A DNA stretch of 64,000 nucleotides from Candidatus Gastranaerophilales bacterium (GTDB lineage: Bacteria > Cyanobacteriota > Vampirovibrionia > Gastranaerophilales > Gastranaerophilaceae): the NCBI GenBank assembly GCA_944325705.1, contig CALVBB010000001.1, forward strand, positions 1 through 64,000, written 5' to 3'. Made by a program: the position numbers and the translations under genes. This document shows, piece by piece, positions 55,843 to 64,000 of the stretch. The notes under the pieces are model-generated. The model did no database searches, was not told the origin of the DNA, and worked only from the letters and a program-made list of their open reading frames with translations. Positions within the stretch are counted from its first letter, which is position 1. Each line of letters opens with the position of its first letter.

Positions 55843-57014
55843 ATGGAAAAGTCAAGTATAGCAAGGGTTTCCGGGGGGGGGGGGTAAATAGTTTAAGCTC
55901 CTTAACCGGCACAGAGCAAGGGATACAGGCAGCCGAAGAGGGTAAAGCCTTAAGTTGGCGTGCATTTTTGCGGAAACTGATTGAAATAAAATCCCCCCTG
56001 CCCGCCTTAAAAAAAGGGAGTGAAAATCTATGTCCTTCTTTTGAGGGAGGACCGAAATCTATGATTTCGAGGAGGGGTAGCTCAAAGTCAAGGTGTGGCG
56101 CGGAAGTGCCTGAGGGTTTACCCTCACCAGAATTTGTAAACTCGCATACTCTCATAAACAAATTCTGCCCTCTTACAGAGAGAGAGGGCGAAAGGCACAA
56201 GTCATATCCTGTTACACATTTTGCAGGGCTCAGCTGTTCCCTTTGTATCACAGAGGGAATGGGCAATAGCGAACGCTTCACTCCTCACTATTCACCACTC
56301 ACCTGCCGAAAATCCGCTTTTACTCTGGCAGAAGTGCTGATTACCCTTGGAATTATCGGAATTGTTGCTGCTATGACCTTGCCGACAGTAATAAATAAGT
56401 ATCAAAAAGTTGAAACAACCACAAAGTTAAAACGAGTGTATTCTCTTCTGACAAACGCAACACAGCGTGCAATAAATGATTATGGTCCTTCTCAATACTG
56501 GGATTATCCGATAAAAGATGAAGATGAAGGTGCCTATCTGCCTTCAAGCATTACTCAGGATGAGTTTTTTAACAGGTATTATGCTCCGTACCTGAAAACT
56601 TCAAAACTAAATCAAAATCTTCTCGGTAAAAGTTACAAAGTGTATAATTTTAATAAACAGGATGCAGGATATGATGGTAATCAAACTGGGCTTGGTACCC
56701 GTTTTAGATTGAATGATGGTATGTGCATTACAATGTGGTCAAATCACCAATATTTTGTGTTTACAACGGATTTGAACTGTGAAAAACCGCCTAATATACT
56801 CGGAAAAGATGTTTTTGATATAGCAGAGTTGTACTGGGAAGGGAATAAAACACTTCAATCCCCGCCGAGGCTTGCGCGTATAAAAAATGAAGATGACCGT
56901 AAAGAAGCAATTGAAGAATGCAAAAGTGATGATTATGTAAGCGGGAATGCAACCATCTGTTTTGCTATATTTGTATATGACGGCTGGCAGTTTAAGGCGG
57001 ATTACCCGTGGTGA
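55843..57014 (+). CDS. Pseudopilin behind a G12 leader; out of frame as assembled
   Basis: AAAGGAG precedes ATG 55843, reading MEKSSIARVS, 12 G, then an immediate TAA. The frame one base back is open from the run to 57014. It contains SSLSSLTGTEQGIQA, RAFLRKLIEIK, repeat-derived sequence almost identical to that of the gene at 48812, then CRKSA and FTLAEVLITLGIIGIVAAM (about 56319). The mature part is about 230 residues with DYGPSQYWDYP and YDGWQFKADYPW, close to the paralogue at 42367. Adding one G would join leader and pilin. Confidence 0.78.
55873..55884 (+). repeat. Mononucleotide G12 tract
   Basis: Same position in the leader as the other tracts. 10 or 13 G would open the pilin frame. 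Confidence 0.85.
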
Positions 57015-57170
57015 TACGATGTGCCCGCTTATAGTTTTATAAATTTTACTTCTGCCAGCTACATACTTTGTAACGTGTTTTGTTGAAATTAAACATGTTT
57101 ATGAGATAATTTTAATGAGGCTAAATATAAAATAGCAGAAGTACACAATATATAAAAAAGGAAAAACAAA

Positions 57171-59258
57171 ATGGCAAGAAAAACTCCATTAGAAAAAATC
57201 AGAAACATTGGTATTGCCGCTCACATTGACGCCGGCAAAACCACTACAACAGAGCGTATCTTGTTCTACACAGGAAAAACTCATAAAATCGGTGAGGTTC
57301 ACGATGGTGCTGCTGTAACCGACTTTATGGAACAGGAACGTGAAAGAGGTATTACAATTCAGTCAGCAGCTGTTACTGCAACCTGGAAAGGCCACCAGAT
57401 TAACGTTATCGACACCCCTGGCCACGTAGACTTTACAATTGAAGTTGAACGTTCTTTACGTGTATTAGATGGTGTTGTTGCGGTATTCTGTGCAGTTGGC
57501 GGTGTTCAGTCGCAGTCAGAAACAGTTTGGAGACAGGCAAACAGATACGAAGTTCCTCGTATGGTTTTCGTTAACAAAATGGACAGAACAGGCGCTAACT
57601 TCTACCGTGTAGTTGACCAGATCAGAAACAGACTGGGTGCGAACGCTCACCCTATCAGATTACCTATCGGTGCTGAAGACCAGTTCAAAGGTTTAATAGA
57701 CCTTTTTGAAATGAAAGCTTATATCTATACTAATGACCTTGGTACAGATATTAAGGTTGAAGATATTCCTGCCGATATGGTTGAAGATGCTAAAAAATAC
57801 AGAGAAGCACTCGTGGAAGCTATTGCTGAATGCGATGACGATATTATGATGAAATATCTTGAAGGCGAAGAAATTTCAATCGACGAATTGAAAAAAGGTT
57901 TGAGAAAAGGCGTCTGCGATAACAAGATTGTTCCTGTTACATGCGGTACTGCTTTCAAAAACAAAGGTGTTCAACTGCTCCTTGATTCAATCGTTGAATT
58001 GATGCCTTCTCCTGTTGATGTTAAAGCTATTGAAGGCGAACTTGAAGACGGTACAAAAGTTGAAAGACATTCATCAGATGATGAACCGTTTTCGGCTCTT
58101 GCTTTTAAAGTTATGACTGACCCTTACGTAGGTCGTTTAACATTCTTGAGAATATATTCAGGTAAATTGACTTCAGGTTCTTATGTTCTCAACGCTACTA
58201 ACGGCAAAAAAGAACGTATCTCAAGACTTGTTCAAATGTACGCTGATCAGAGAATTGAAGAAGATGAAGTGTACGCAGGTGACATCTGCGCTGCTGTTGG
58301 TTTGAAAGATACAACAACAGGTGATACTCTGTGTGATGAAAAATCACCGATTATCTTAGAAAGAATGACTTTCCCTGAACCTGTAATTTCAGTTGCTATT
58401 GAGCCGAAAACAAAAGCAGACCAGGATAAAATGGGTATCGCACTTCAGAAACTCGCGGAAGAGGATCCGTCTTTCCGTGTTAAATCTGATACTGAAACCG
58501 GTCAGACAATCATATCCGGTATGGGTGAACTTCACCTTGACATTATCGTAGACCGTCTGCTCAGAGAATTCAAAGTAGACGCTAACGTTGGTAAACCGCA
58601 GGTTGCTTACCGTGAAACTATCAGAGGCAATGCTGATCAGGATTCTAAATTCATCCGTCAGTCAGGTGGTAAAGGTCAATACGGGCATGTTAAGATTAAA
58701 ATTTCACCTGCAGAAGAAAACGCCGGATTTGTATTTGAAAACAAAATCGTCGGCGGTGCTATTCCGAAAGAATACATTGAACCTGCAAGAAAAGGTATGG
58801 AAGAAGCCCTTGAAGGCGGTATCTTAGCAGGCTTCCCGATGATTGATGTAAAAGTTGAACTATATGACGGAAGCTACCACGAAGTCGACTCTTCTGAAAT
58901 GGCATTCAAAATTGCAGGTTCTATGGCAATCAAAGAAGGCTGCCGTAAAGCAAAACCTTGTATTCTTGAGCCTATGATGAAAGTTGAAATTGAAGTTCCT
59001 GAAGAAAATACAGGTGATATTATCGGTGATATTTCATCCCGCCGCGGACGTGTTGAGGGTATGGAAATCATTGAAGGCACCGGTATTCAGAAGATTAACG
59101 CTATCGTTCCGCTTGCCGAAATGTTCGGTTACGCAACCGATATTCGTTCAAAAACTCAGGGACGCGGTACTTTCTCAATGGAATTCAAATGCTACGAACA
59201 GGTTCCTGCAAATATCGAAAAAGAAATTATCGAGAAATCAGGAGCAAGCAAAGAATAG
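57171..59258 (+). CDS. fusA: Elongation factor G
   Basis: The 695-residue translocase GTPase has normal length. G1 [14 protein letters not shown] (about 17), DTPGHVDF, and [10 protein letters not shown] are present, as are domains II-V. No neighbouring rpsL, rpsG or tufA is present, so it is detached from the usual str operon. RBS AAAAAGGAAAA. An intrinsic terminator follows. Confidence 0.98.
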   Translation: MARKTPLEKIRNIGIAAHIDAGKTTTTERILFYTGKTHKIGEVHDGAAVTDFMEQERERGITIQSAAVTATWKGHQINVIDTPGHVDFTIEVERSLRVLDGVVAVFCAVGGVQSQSETVWRQANRYEVPRMVFVNKMDRTGANFYRVVDQIRNRLGANAHPIRLPIGAEDQFKGLIDLFEMKAYIYTNDLGTDIKVEDIPADMVEDAKKYREALVEAIAECDDDIMMKYLEGEEISIDELKKGLRKGVCDNKIVPVTCGTAFKNKGVQLLLDSIVELMPSPVDVKAIEGELEDGTKVERHSSDDEPFSALAFKVMTDPYVGRLTFLRIYSGKLTSGSYVLNATNGKKERISRLVQMYADQRIEEDEVYAGDICAAVGLKDTTTGDTLCDEKSPIILERMTFPEPVISVAIEPKTKADQDKMGIALQKLAEEDPSFRVKSDTETGQTIISGMGELHLDIIVDRLLREFKVDANVGKPQVAYRETIRGNADQDSKFIRQSGGKGQYGHVKIKISPAEENAGFVFENKIVGGAIPKEYIEPARKGMEEALEGGILAGFPMIDVKVELYDGSYHEVDSSEMAFKIAGSMAIKEGCRKAKPCILEPMMKVEIEVPEENTGDIIGDISSRRGRVEGMEIIEGTGIQKINAIVPLAEMFGYATDIRSKTQGRGTFSMEFKCYEQVPANIEKEIIEKSGASKE

Positions 59259-59320
59259 GTTTAATTTTCAGCTCACCGGTTTTGACCGGAAACAGAAGAG
59301 AAAAACCTGTTGCGAATTTG

Positions 59321-59352
59321 AAAAAAGACCTCTTGTAAAAGAGGTCTTTTTT
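59321..59352. terminator. Intrinsic terminator (bidirectional)
   Basis: AAAAAAGACCTCTT, GTA, then AAAGAGGTCTTTTTT. It serves fusA and the convergent 51-residue gene. Confidence 0.85.
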
Positions 59353-59355
59353 ATT

Positions 59356-59511
59356 TTAGGCAAGTCCTAAAACTTTTTTGTACCAGCTGAATGTTTCCAA
59401 TTCAATTCCGTTGAAGGTTGTTCTTAAGCATTGTTTTTTCAAATAATCTTCAAATTCGTCATTAAATTTGGATTTTGGTTTTTTCATTGTTGTCTTAGTT
59501 AATGTTTTCAT
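59356..59511 (-). CDS. Small 51-residue gene of unknown function
   Basis: ATG 59511 on the minus strand is preceded by AAAAAGGAGAAGG at good spacing. The product begins MKTLTKTTMKKPKSKFNDEF, continues with EDYLKKQCLRTTFNG and ends ETFSWYKKVLGLA. It is basic, with one Cys, and has no membrane segment. The strong ribosome site and its own terminator support a real gene. Function unknown. Confidence 0.65.
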   Translation of the reverse strand: MKTLTKTTMKKPKSKFNDEFEDYLKKQCLRTTFNGIELETFSWYKKVLGLA

Positions 59512-59699
59512 AGAATCCTTCTCCTTTTTCTTACCATTAGACTTTACACCCCTAACATTGTTTGTATTATAACTTTATTTTTGAAATTTTACTACTACCT
59601 AAAAGAATTAGTTTTTAATTTTTTAAGCCCGGAGCGGATTTGTATGCGTAAATTTTTGTAAAATCATTTTAATTCCCTTCAGAACTAATTATTTTGTGT

Positions 59700-59705
59700 T
59701 ATACT
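59700..59705 (+). promoter_or_regulatory. -10 element 6 nt before ATG 59712
   Basis: TATACT then CACTTT then ATG, no ribosome site. A leaderless start is likely. Confidence 0.5.
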
Positions 59706-59711
59706 CACTTT

Positions 59712-60623
59712 ATGATTTTAATAGGTGAAAACATCCATGTAATTTCAAAATCTGTTCAGAGCGCTTTAATGACTCGAGATGAACATTTTATAAAAGATTT
59801 AATTAACCTGCAGGGAAAGATGGATTATATTGATTTGAATGTCGGGCCTGCAAAGGGTGGGATGGCTGGTGTTTTGCCGTGGCTTGCAGGGCTTGCAGAC
59901 GGGAAAAAGCTCTCATTTGATACCACAAACTCTGAGGAGATGAAAGCCGGACTTGCAGCCTGCGCTAATCCGTCGGAAACTTTCCTCAACAGTACAGGGA
60001 AGGACGAGCCTAGGCTTTCAAATATGATAGAGTTAGCCTTGCAGTACGGCGCAAATTTGATAGCGCTTACTCTCAGCAAAGAAACCGGTATCCCTAAATC
60101 ATCAGACGGGCGACTTGAGATTGCTTTTGAGATTTATGAAAAGTGTCTGGAAAAAGGTATGGACAGCGAAAAACTATTTTTTGACCCGCTGATTTTGCCT
60201 GTAAGCGTCGACCAGTCGCAGGCTATGGAGGCTGTTAATACAATAAAAATGATTAAAGAAAGCTTTGACCCTCCGGTAAAAACGGTTATTGGCCTGTCAA
60301 ATATTTCAAACGGTTCTCCGAAAGAATTGCGTCCTTTGATAAACAGAGTGTTTGCGGTGCTGGCTGCCGGCGCCGGACTTGATGCTGCAATTGTCGATGC
60401 CTGTGATGTTGAATTAATAAGAATTGTCAGAATGCTTGATAAGAAATCCCCTGAAAATCCGGCGGATGAACTATACTTAAATCTTGCCTCAACAGTGGAA
60501 GATTTCGGTGATATTAATGATATAAATTATGATAAAGATGATGCCGGTCAGGTTGAAATTATAAAGACAGCAGAGATTTTAACCGGTAAGAAAATTTATT
60601 CGCACAGCTTTACACAAATATAA
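59712..60623 (+). CDS. Pterin-binding methyltransferase (AcsE / methyltetrahydrofolate type)
   Basis: This 303-residue TIM-barrel protein has the pterin-binding fold of dihydropteroate synthases and corrinoid methyltransferases. Marks are GENIHVIS near the start, MDYIDLNVGPAKGG, and the DPLILPVSVDQSQAME and VIGLSNISNG segments typical of methyltetrahydrofolate:corrinoid/iron-sulfur protein methyltransferase. It moves a methyl group from methyltetrahydrofolate to a corrinoid protein. No other acetyl-CoA-pathway gene is in the window, so its partner is unknown. I start at ATG 59712. Confidence 0.85.
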   Translation: MILIGENIHVISKSVQSALMTRDEHFIKDLINLQGKMDYIDLNVGPAKGGMAGVLPWLAGLADGKKLSFDTTNSEEMKAGLAACANPSETFLNSTGKDEPRLSNMIELALQYGANLIALTLSKETGIPKSSDGRLEIAFEIYEKCLEKGMDSEKLFFDPLILPVSVDQSQAMEAVNTIKMIKESFDPPVKTVIGLSNISNGSPKELRPLINRVFAVLAAGAGLDAAIVDACDVELIRIVRMLDKKSPENPADELYLNLASTVEDFGDINDINYDKDDAGQVEIIKTAEILTGKKIYSHSFTQI

Positions 60624-60649
60624 TTTTTTGCTAAAATACTGGTGTATAT

Positions 60650-62806
60650 ATGAGGGCAGAAAAAATTAAAAGGCAAATTTTTTTATCAGCTGTAATACTA
60701 TCAATGGCCGCTTTTATACCTGCTGAGGCATATATGTCGCCGGAAGCTAATGCGCTTTACCAGCAGGCGTGCACGCTTGAGTATCAGCATAACCTCCCGG
60801 AAGCGGCAAACAAACTTAATCAGGCGATTAAACTTGCCGGTGATGAGGCTATGCTTTATACAAAACTTGCCGGAATTTACACTGATATGGATGAATTCGA
60901 CAAAGCTGTTGCAGTTTATCAGAAAGTTATTCAGCTTAAGCCTAATGACGCTTTTGTTTATATAAGTCTTGGCAATATATATGAAACGCAAAGCAAATAT
61001 AATGATGCGCTTGCTGCCTACAAAAAAGCTCTCGAAATTTTTCCGGAGTACAAATACAACTATCTGAATATTGCAAATATTGAATATCAGATGAAAGATT
61101 TTAAAAGTGCTATAAACGATTACAATACATTTCTTGCAACTTATGCACAGCACAATGAGGCGCGTAAAAATCTTGCATCCTCTTATCTTGCAAACGGAAA
61201 TTACGACAGAGCAGCCGTTGAATATGAACAACTTTACTTAAAAGATTTTCAGAACTTTGACGCTTATGCAAACTACGGCACAGCGCTTTTTGAAATAAAA
61301 GATTACGGCAAAGCTGCGGAAATGCTTGAAAAAGAAATAGGAAGAAACCCTGATAATACTGCAGCACATGCAACGCTTGCTCTTTCCTATCAGGAGCTTG
61401 AGAAAAATGATTTAGCACTTGAGCAGTATAAAGTTGTGTTTGCACAGAAACCTAATCTTTATTCTTTGAAATTTGATTACGCAAACCTTCTTGCGGATAT
61501 GGGGAAAAATACAGAAGCACTTGCGGCTTATAATGATTATGTCGCGCATTATCCGGATGATGCGCGGGTGTACAAAAATCTCGGGCTTGTTTATAAGCGC
61601 CAGAAAAATTACAACATGACGATTGTAAATTACGAAAAAGCGCTTAAGCTTTCTCCGGACGACACCGATTTGAAAAAAGATCTTGCAAGCTGTTACCACC
61701 TGCAGGAGGATTACGAAAAGGCCCTGAAATACTATAATGATGTGCTTGCAGTAACCCCTGACGATTACGATGTGAAATTGAACAAGGCAATTGTTCTTCA
61801 CGCAATGAAAAAATATGAAGATGCAATTGCAATGTATAATGATTTGTTAACCGTAAAAAACAGCGACATTGTGCAGAATAATTTGACTGAAGCTTATGTT
61901 GCACAGGGACATGAAGATTTAAAAATTCATAATTACTCAAAGGCAACCGATGAGTTTTTGAAAGCTGTATCAAGAGGTACAAAAGACAGCATGGCGTATT
62001 ACGGGCTTGCAAAGGCTTACCGTGCCTGCGGGGTAAACGAGAAGGCAACTGAATATTACGAAAAAGCGATTGCAATGGAGCCGGAAAAAACATTATACAG
62101 CAGCGAACTTGCGGAGTTTATTGCTGAAATGAATTCTAAAACTGCCGCATCGGTTTCTCCGGAAACTCCGGCTCAAAATAATCAGGAAATAAAGGTTGAA
62201 CCTGTAAAAACTCCTGCTGGCTCATCTGAAACTGCTTCGGCCGCTGCAGCTTCTGCAGGTGGCGCGGATTCAATGGCAAAAGCTGCTGATAGCAGTCTGC
62301 CGGAAATTGTAGTTGCGGATAGTCAGGTTAATAAAGAAGCTGATATGCAGAAGAATAAAGACTTGATTGCGCTTGCGGATGAAAATTACAAAAAGAAAAA
62401 TTACGATACCTCGATTTTAAATTACAAGGAAGCGCTGAAAATTAACCCTTCCGACGAGGTTACGCTTTTGAAAATCGGTAATGTTTATAAACTCAAAGAT
62501 GATGAGAAAAACGCAATTGATTTTTATAAAAAAGCTATTTTCGTAAACCCTTCCTATGCGGACGGCTGGTTTAACCTTGGGCTGGTTTACGCGTCGCAGA
62601 AAAATGTTGCCGAAAGCAAAAAATGTTTTGAACGTGTAATTAAGCTTGAAACAGATTACGCTTATGCTTATTATGCGCTTGCTCTGGCTTATGAAACAGA
62701 AAATAACAAAGAGGAAGCTGTGAAAAATTACGAACTGTTTCTTAAATACAACAAAGACCCTGAGCAGGTAAAGACAGTTGAAGAAAAAATAAAAAGCTTA
62801 AAATAA
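60650..62806 (+). CDS. Secreted TPR-repeat protein
   Basis: This 718-residue protein has a signal peptide ending about PAEA (residue 27). About twelve tetratricopeptide repeats follow (for example AFVYISLGNIYETQSKYNDA; YLNIANIEYQMKDFKSAIND) up to about residue 490. A linker rich in Ala, Ser and Pro covers about 495-580, and another group of repeats closes the protein. Such proteins act as scaffolds in envelope complexes. A TAAAAT lies 12 nt before ATG. Its stop is followed after 1 nt by the lipoprotein gene, so the two are coupled. Confidence 0.9.
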   Translation: MRAEKIKRQIFLSAVILSMAAFIPAEAYMSPEANALYQQACTLEYQHNLPEAANKLNQAIKLAGDEAMLYTKLAGIYTDMDEFDKAVAVYQKVIQLKPNDAFVYISLGNIYETQSKYNDALAAYKKALEIFPEYKYNYLNIANIEYQMKDFKSAINDYNTFLATYAQHNEARKNLASSYLANGNYDRAAVEYEQLYLKDFQNFDAYANYGTALFEIKDYGKAAEMLEKEIGRNPDNTAAHATLALSYQELEKNDLALEQYKVVFAQKPNLYSLKFDYANLLADMGKNTEALAAYNDYVAHYPDDARVYKNLGLVYKRQKNYNMTIVNYEKALKLSPDDTDLKKDLASCYHLQEDYEKALKYYNDVLAVTPDDYDVKLNKAIVLHAMKKYEDAIAMYNDLLTVKNSDIVQNNLTEAYVAQGHEDLKIHNYSKATDEFLKAVSRGTKDSMAYYGLAKAYRACGVNEKATEYYEKAIAMEPEKTLYSSELAEFIAEMNSKTAASVSPETPAQNNQEIKVEPVKTPAGSSETASAAAASAGGADSMAKAADSSLPEIVVADSQVNKEADMQKNKDLIALADENYKKKNYDTSILNYKEALKINPSDEVTLLKIGNVYKLKDDEKNAIDFYKKAIFVNPSYADGWFNLGLVYASQKNVAESKKCFERVIKLETDYAYAYYALALAYETENNKEEAVKNYELFLKYNKDPEQVKTVEEKIKSLK

Positions 62807-62807
62807 A

Positions 62808-63215
62808 ATGAAAAAGAGTTTTTTAATAATAATCGCAATGCTTTTTGCGCTGGTGACAACCGGTTGTTCTGATAGACCGGCTATTATGTTTAATAAAAAT
62901 CCTATTACAAAAGAAAACGTGCTGGACTATTCTTCTGTTTTCAAGCCGAATGTGAGAATATACTATTTAATTCTTATGCCAAAGAAAAACCATTCAAGGT
63001 ATCTTTATATTCAGCTTATCAAAAAAGACAATGCTGAAATGCGTCTGGGGTATAAGCTTTACTGGACAAAGACAGTCAGGCTGAAGGATGAGGAGGAAAG
63101 CTATTTTACGGATTACGTTGTGGTAAGCAGTCCTGGCGCTTACGTAATGCAGGTTTACTCAAAAGACAGACCGCATGAGCCTATGGCCAGAGCGCAGTTT
63201 TTTGTACAGGAATAG
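62808..63215 (+). CDS. Small lipoprotein of unknown function
   Basis: This 135-residue protein has a signal peptide ending in VTTGC (lipid-attached Cys20). The mature part is beta-rich and basic, with YYLILMPKKNHSRYLYIQL and a pair of motifs around YFTDYVVVSSPGAYVMQVYS. Begins 1 nt after the TPR gene stop, so they are probably co-translated and act together in the envelope. Confidence 0.85.
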   Translation: MKKSFLIIIAMLFALVTTGCSDRPAIMFNKNPITKENVLDYSSVFKPNVRIYYLILMPKKNHSRYLYIQLIKKDNAEMRLGYKLYWTKTVRLKDEEESYFTDYVVVSSPGAYVMQVYSKDRPHEPMARAQFFVQE

Positions 63216-63260
63216 AAAATGTACTCTCCTGCACAGAAAGCAAATTCGTTATAATTATGA

Positions 63261-63345
63261 TTTTGTAACAAAATGTAAATATAAATTTTAATATGCCTGA
63301 GCATCAATTATACTCTGAGATAGGATAGGATAGGATAGGATAGGG
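63261..63345 (+). promoter_or_regulatory. Regulon-like upstream element with pentamer array (copy C)
   Basis: TGTAAC, an AT-rich run, CCTGAGCATCAATTATACT and CTGAG, then five perfect ATAGG pentamers. This is the most regular of the three arrays. Confidence 0.65.
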
Positions 63346-63434
63346 GGGCGTGTAGCAATCTTTTCGGGTAGAAATACTTTTTAAAAATATAAGTATTATT
63401 TATATAAAGAGTATAAACACGAAAGGAGATTAAT

Positions 63435-64000
63435 ATGTTTGAACTGGGTAAAGTCGCTGGCTCCGGAATGGTTCAGCAGGAGGGCAAAACGGCAAGTTCA
63501 AAGCGCAGGAGCTTTGGTGAAGAAGCGATTAATTCTATCATGGATAATTACAAATCCGACAAAACTAATAACAACAAGGGTTCTCATCAGGATGTAAAAG
63601 AGAAAAATAATTATGATGACTACAACAAGTTTAATAATCTGATGGAGAAATCTAAACTTTCCAACAAGCCGTTAAAAGGTGTAGATTTGCTTAAAGCAGG
63701 TTATTCACAACAACCTTCATTTGACAAGAACGGCGGTGTTTATTACACCAATCCTAAGACCGGTGAAGAAATAAGATTGTGTAACTGGGAAGGTTCAAAC
63801 ATATACGTAACAAGGGATGGTAAAAAATATACACAGTATTTTGATAAGTCAGGAAAGCCGGCAGGCGGTGAGGTTACCGTAACAAATAAAAACGGCTCTA
63901 CTGTTACATATAAATACGAAAATGATATTGCCGGAAATAAATTTATTACCGACGTAAAACGAACAGACCCGCCGGAGGACAGAAGAGAGGAAATGGCGGC
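63435..64000 (+). CDS. Unknown protein, partial (runs off the window)
   Basis: ATG 63435 follows GAAAGGAG. At least 188 residues are visible, ending at the window edge. The protein begins MFELGKVAGSGMVQQ, is polar with many Asn/Lys/Asp (DNYKSDKTNNNKGSHQD), and later has GGVYYTNPKTGEEIRL and YVTRDGKKYTQYFDKSG repeats of beta type. No signal peptide. Belongs to the pentamer-array set. Function unknown. Confidence 0.75.
   Translation, partial: MFELGKVAGSGMVQQEGKTASSKRRSFGEEAINSIMDNYKSDKTNNNKGSHQDVKEKNNYDDYNKFNNLMEKSKLSNKPLKGVDLLKAGYSQQPSFDKNGGVYYTNPKTGEEIRLCNWEGSNIYVTRDGKKYTQYFDKSGKPAGGEVTVTNKNGSTVTYKYENDIAGNKFITDVKRTDPPEDRREEMA

Noticed and set aside
63305-63345. CRISPR-like or satellite array of ATAGG units
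   Set aside because: Units are only 5 bp with no spacers, and the same region is an upstream element of a gene.

Overview
The window is one bacterial chromosome segment, AT-rich and densely coded on both strands. It suggests a Gram-negative-type fermentative anaerobe. The evidence is an RND/TolC export system, a TonB-ExbB-ExbD-ExbD cluster, [FeFe]-hydrogenase maturases HydE and HydF, a B12-dependent class II ribonucleotide reductase and a reverse rubrerythrin. The many pseudopilins beginning FTLAEVLITLGIIGVVAAM recall gut Gastranaerophilales (Melainabacteria/Vampirovibrionia, the non-photosynthetic sister of Cyanobacteria). That placement is inference from recalled family features: no rRNA is present to confirm it. 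I saw no tRNA, rRNA, insertion sequence, prophage or CRISPR array.

Layout. 1-6 kb: pseudopilin, then mfd and a PpiC-type lipoprotein foldase. 6-9 kb: an unknown gene behind a pentamer array, and murA. 8.5-12.4 kb: grpE-dnaJ, a beta-propeller protein and an O-methyltransferase. 12.4-15.4 kb: an odd G-tract ORF, hydF, rpsO and two unknown genes. 15.5-21.2 kb: a three-gene RND efflux operon. 21.4-24.5 kb: rdgB, uppS and two glycan genes. 25-30 kb: nrdJ and an 868-residue pilin-like surface protein. 30-37 kb: a dicarboxylate symporter, ileS, a broken G-tract ORF, hydE and cysK. 37-42 kb: two unknown proteins, one with EF-hands, then groES-groEL. 42-50 kb: pseudopilin, trpS, the TonB cluster and another pseudopilin. 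50-54.3 kb: nusB-ftsY-M14 peptidase, a small repressor-like divergon and a LysM protein. 54.9-64 kb: rubrerythrin, pseudopilin, fusA, a 51-residue gene, a pterin-binding methyltransferase, a TPR protein and a lipoprotein. A partial unknown gene runs off the end.

The most interesting signal is a set of six loci (starts 37, 12369, 34857 minus, 42367, 48812, 55843) that share one unusual 5' module. A short conserved leader, typically MEKSSIAR-x-S, is followed by a run of 11-12 G. Immediately after the run, two of the three reading frames hit a stop and only the third stays open. In four loci that open frame runs into a type IV pseudopilin that has no other plausible start. As assembled, all six are out of frame. 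This looks like a dispersed family of phase-variable (slipped-strand) surface genes. Three of them also carry an upstream element with a conserved 36-nt loop; it is an intact hairpin in two, where unrelated stems pair, and decayed in the third.

A second layer is a conserved upstream element, (G)GCTGAAATTCAATTATA-x-x-CTGA plus an array of five G-rich pentamers, before at least three genes of unknown function that lack signal peptides (starts 6105, 38169, 63435). Weaker forms precede two more (37040, 50497 minus). Several genes (mfd, a glycosyltransferase, hydE, a secreted protein, the methyltransferase) have a -10 hexamer exactly 6 nt before the start codon, which suggests leaderless transcription.
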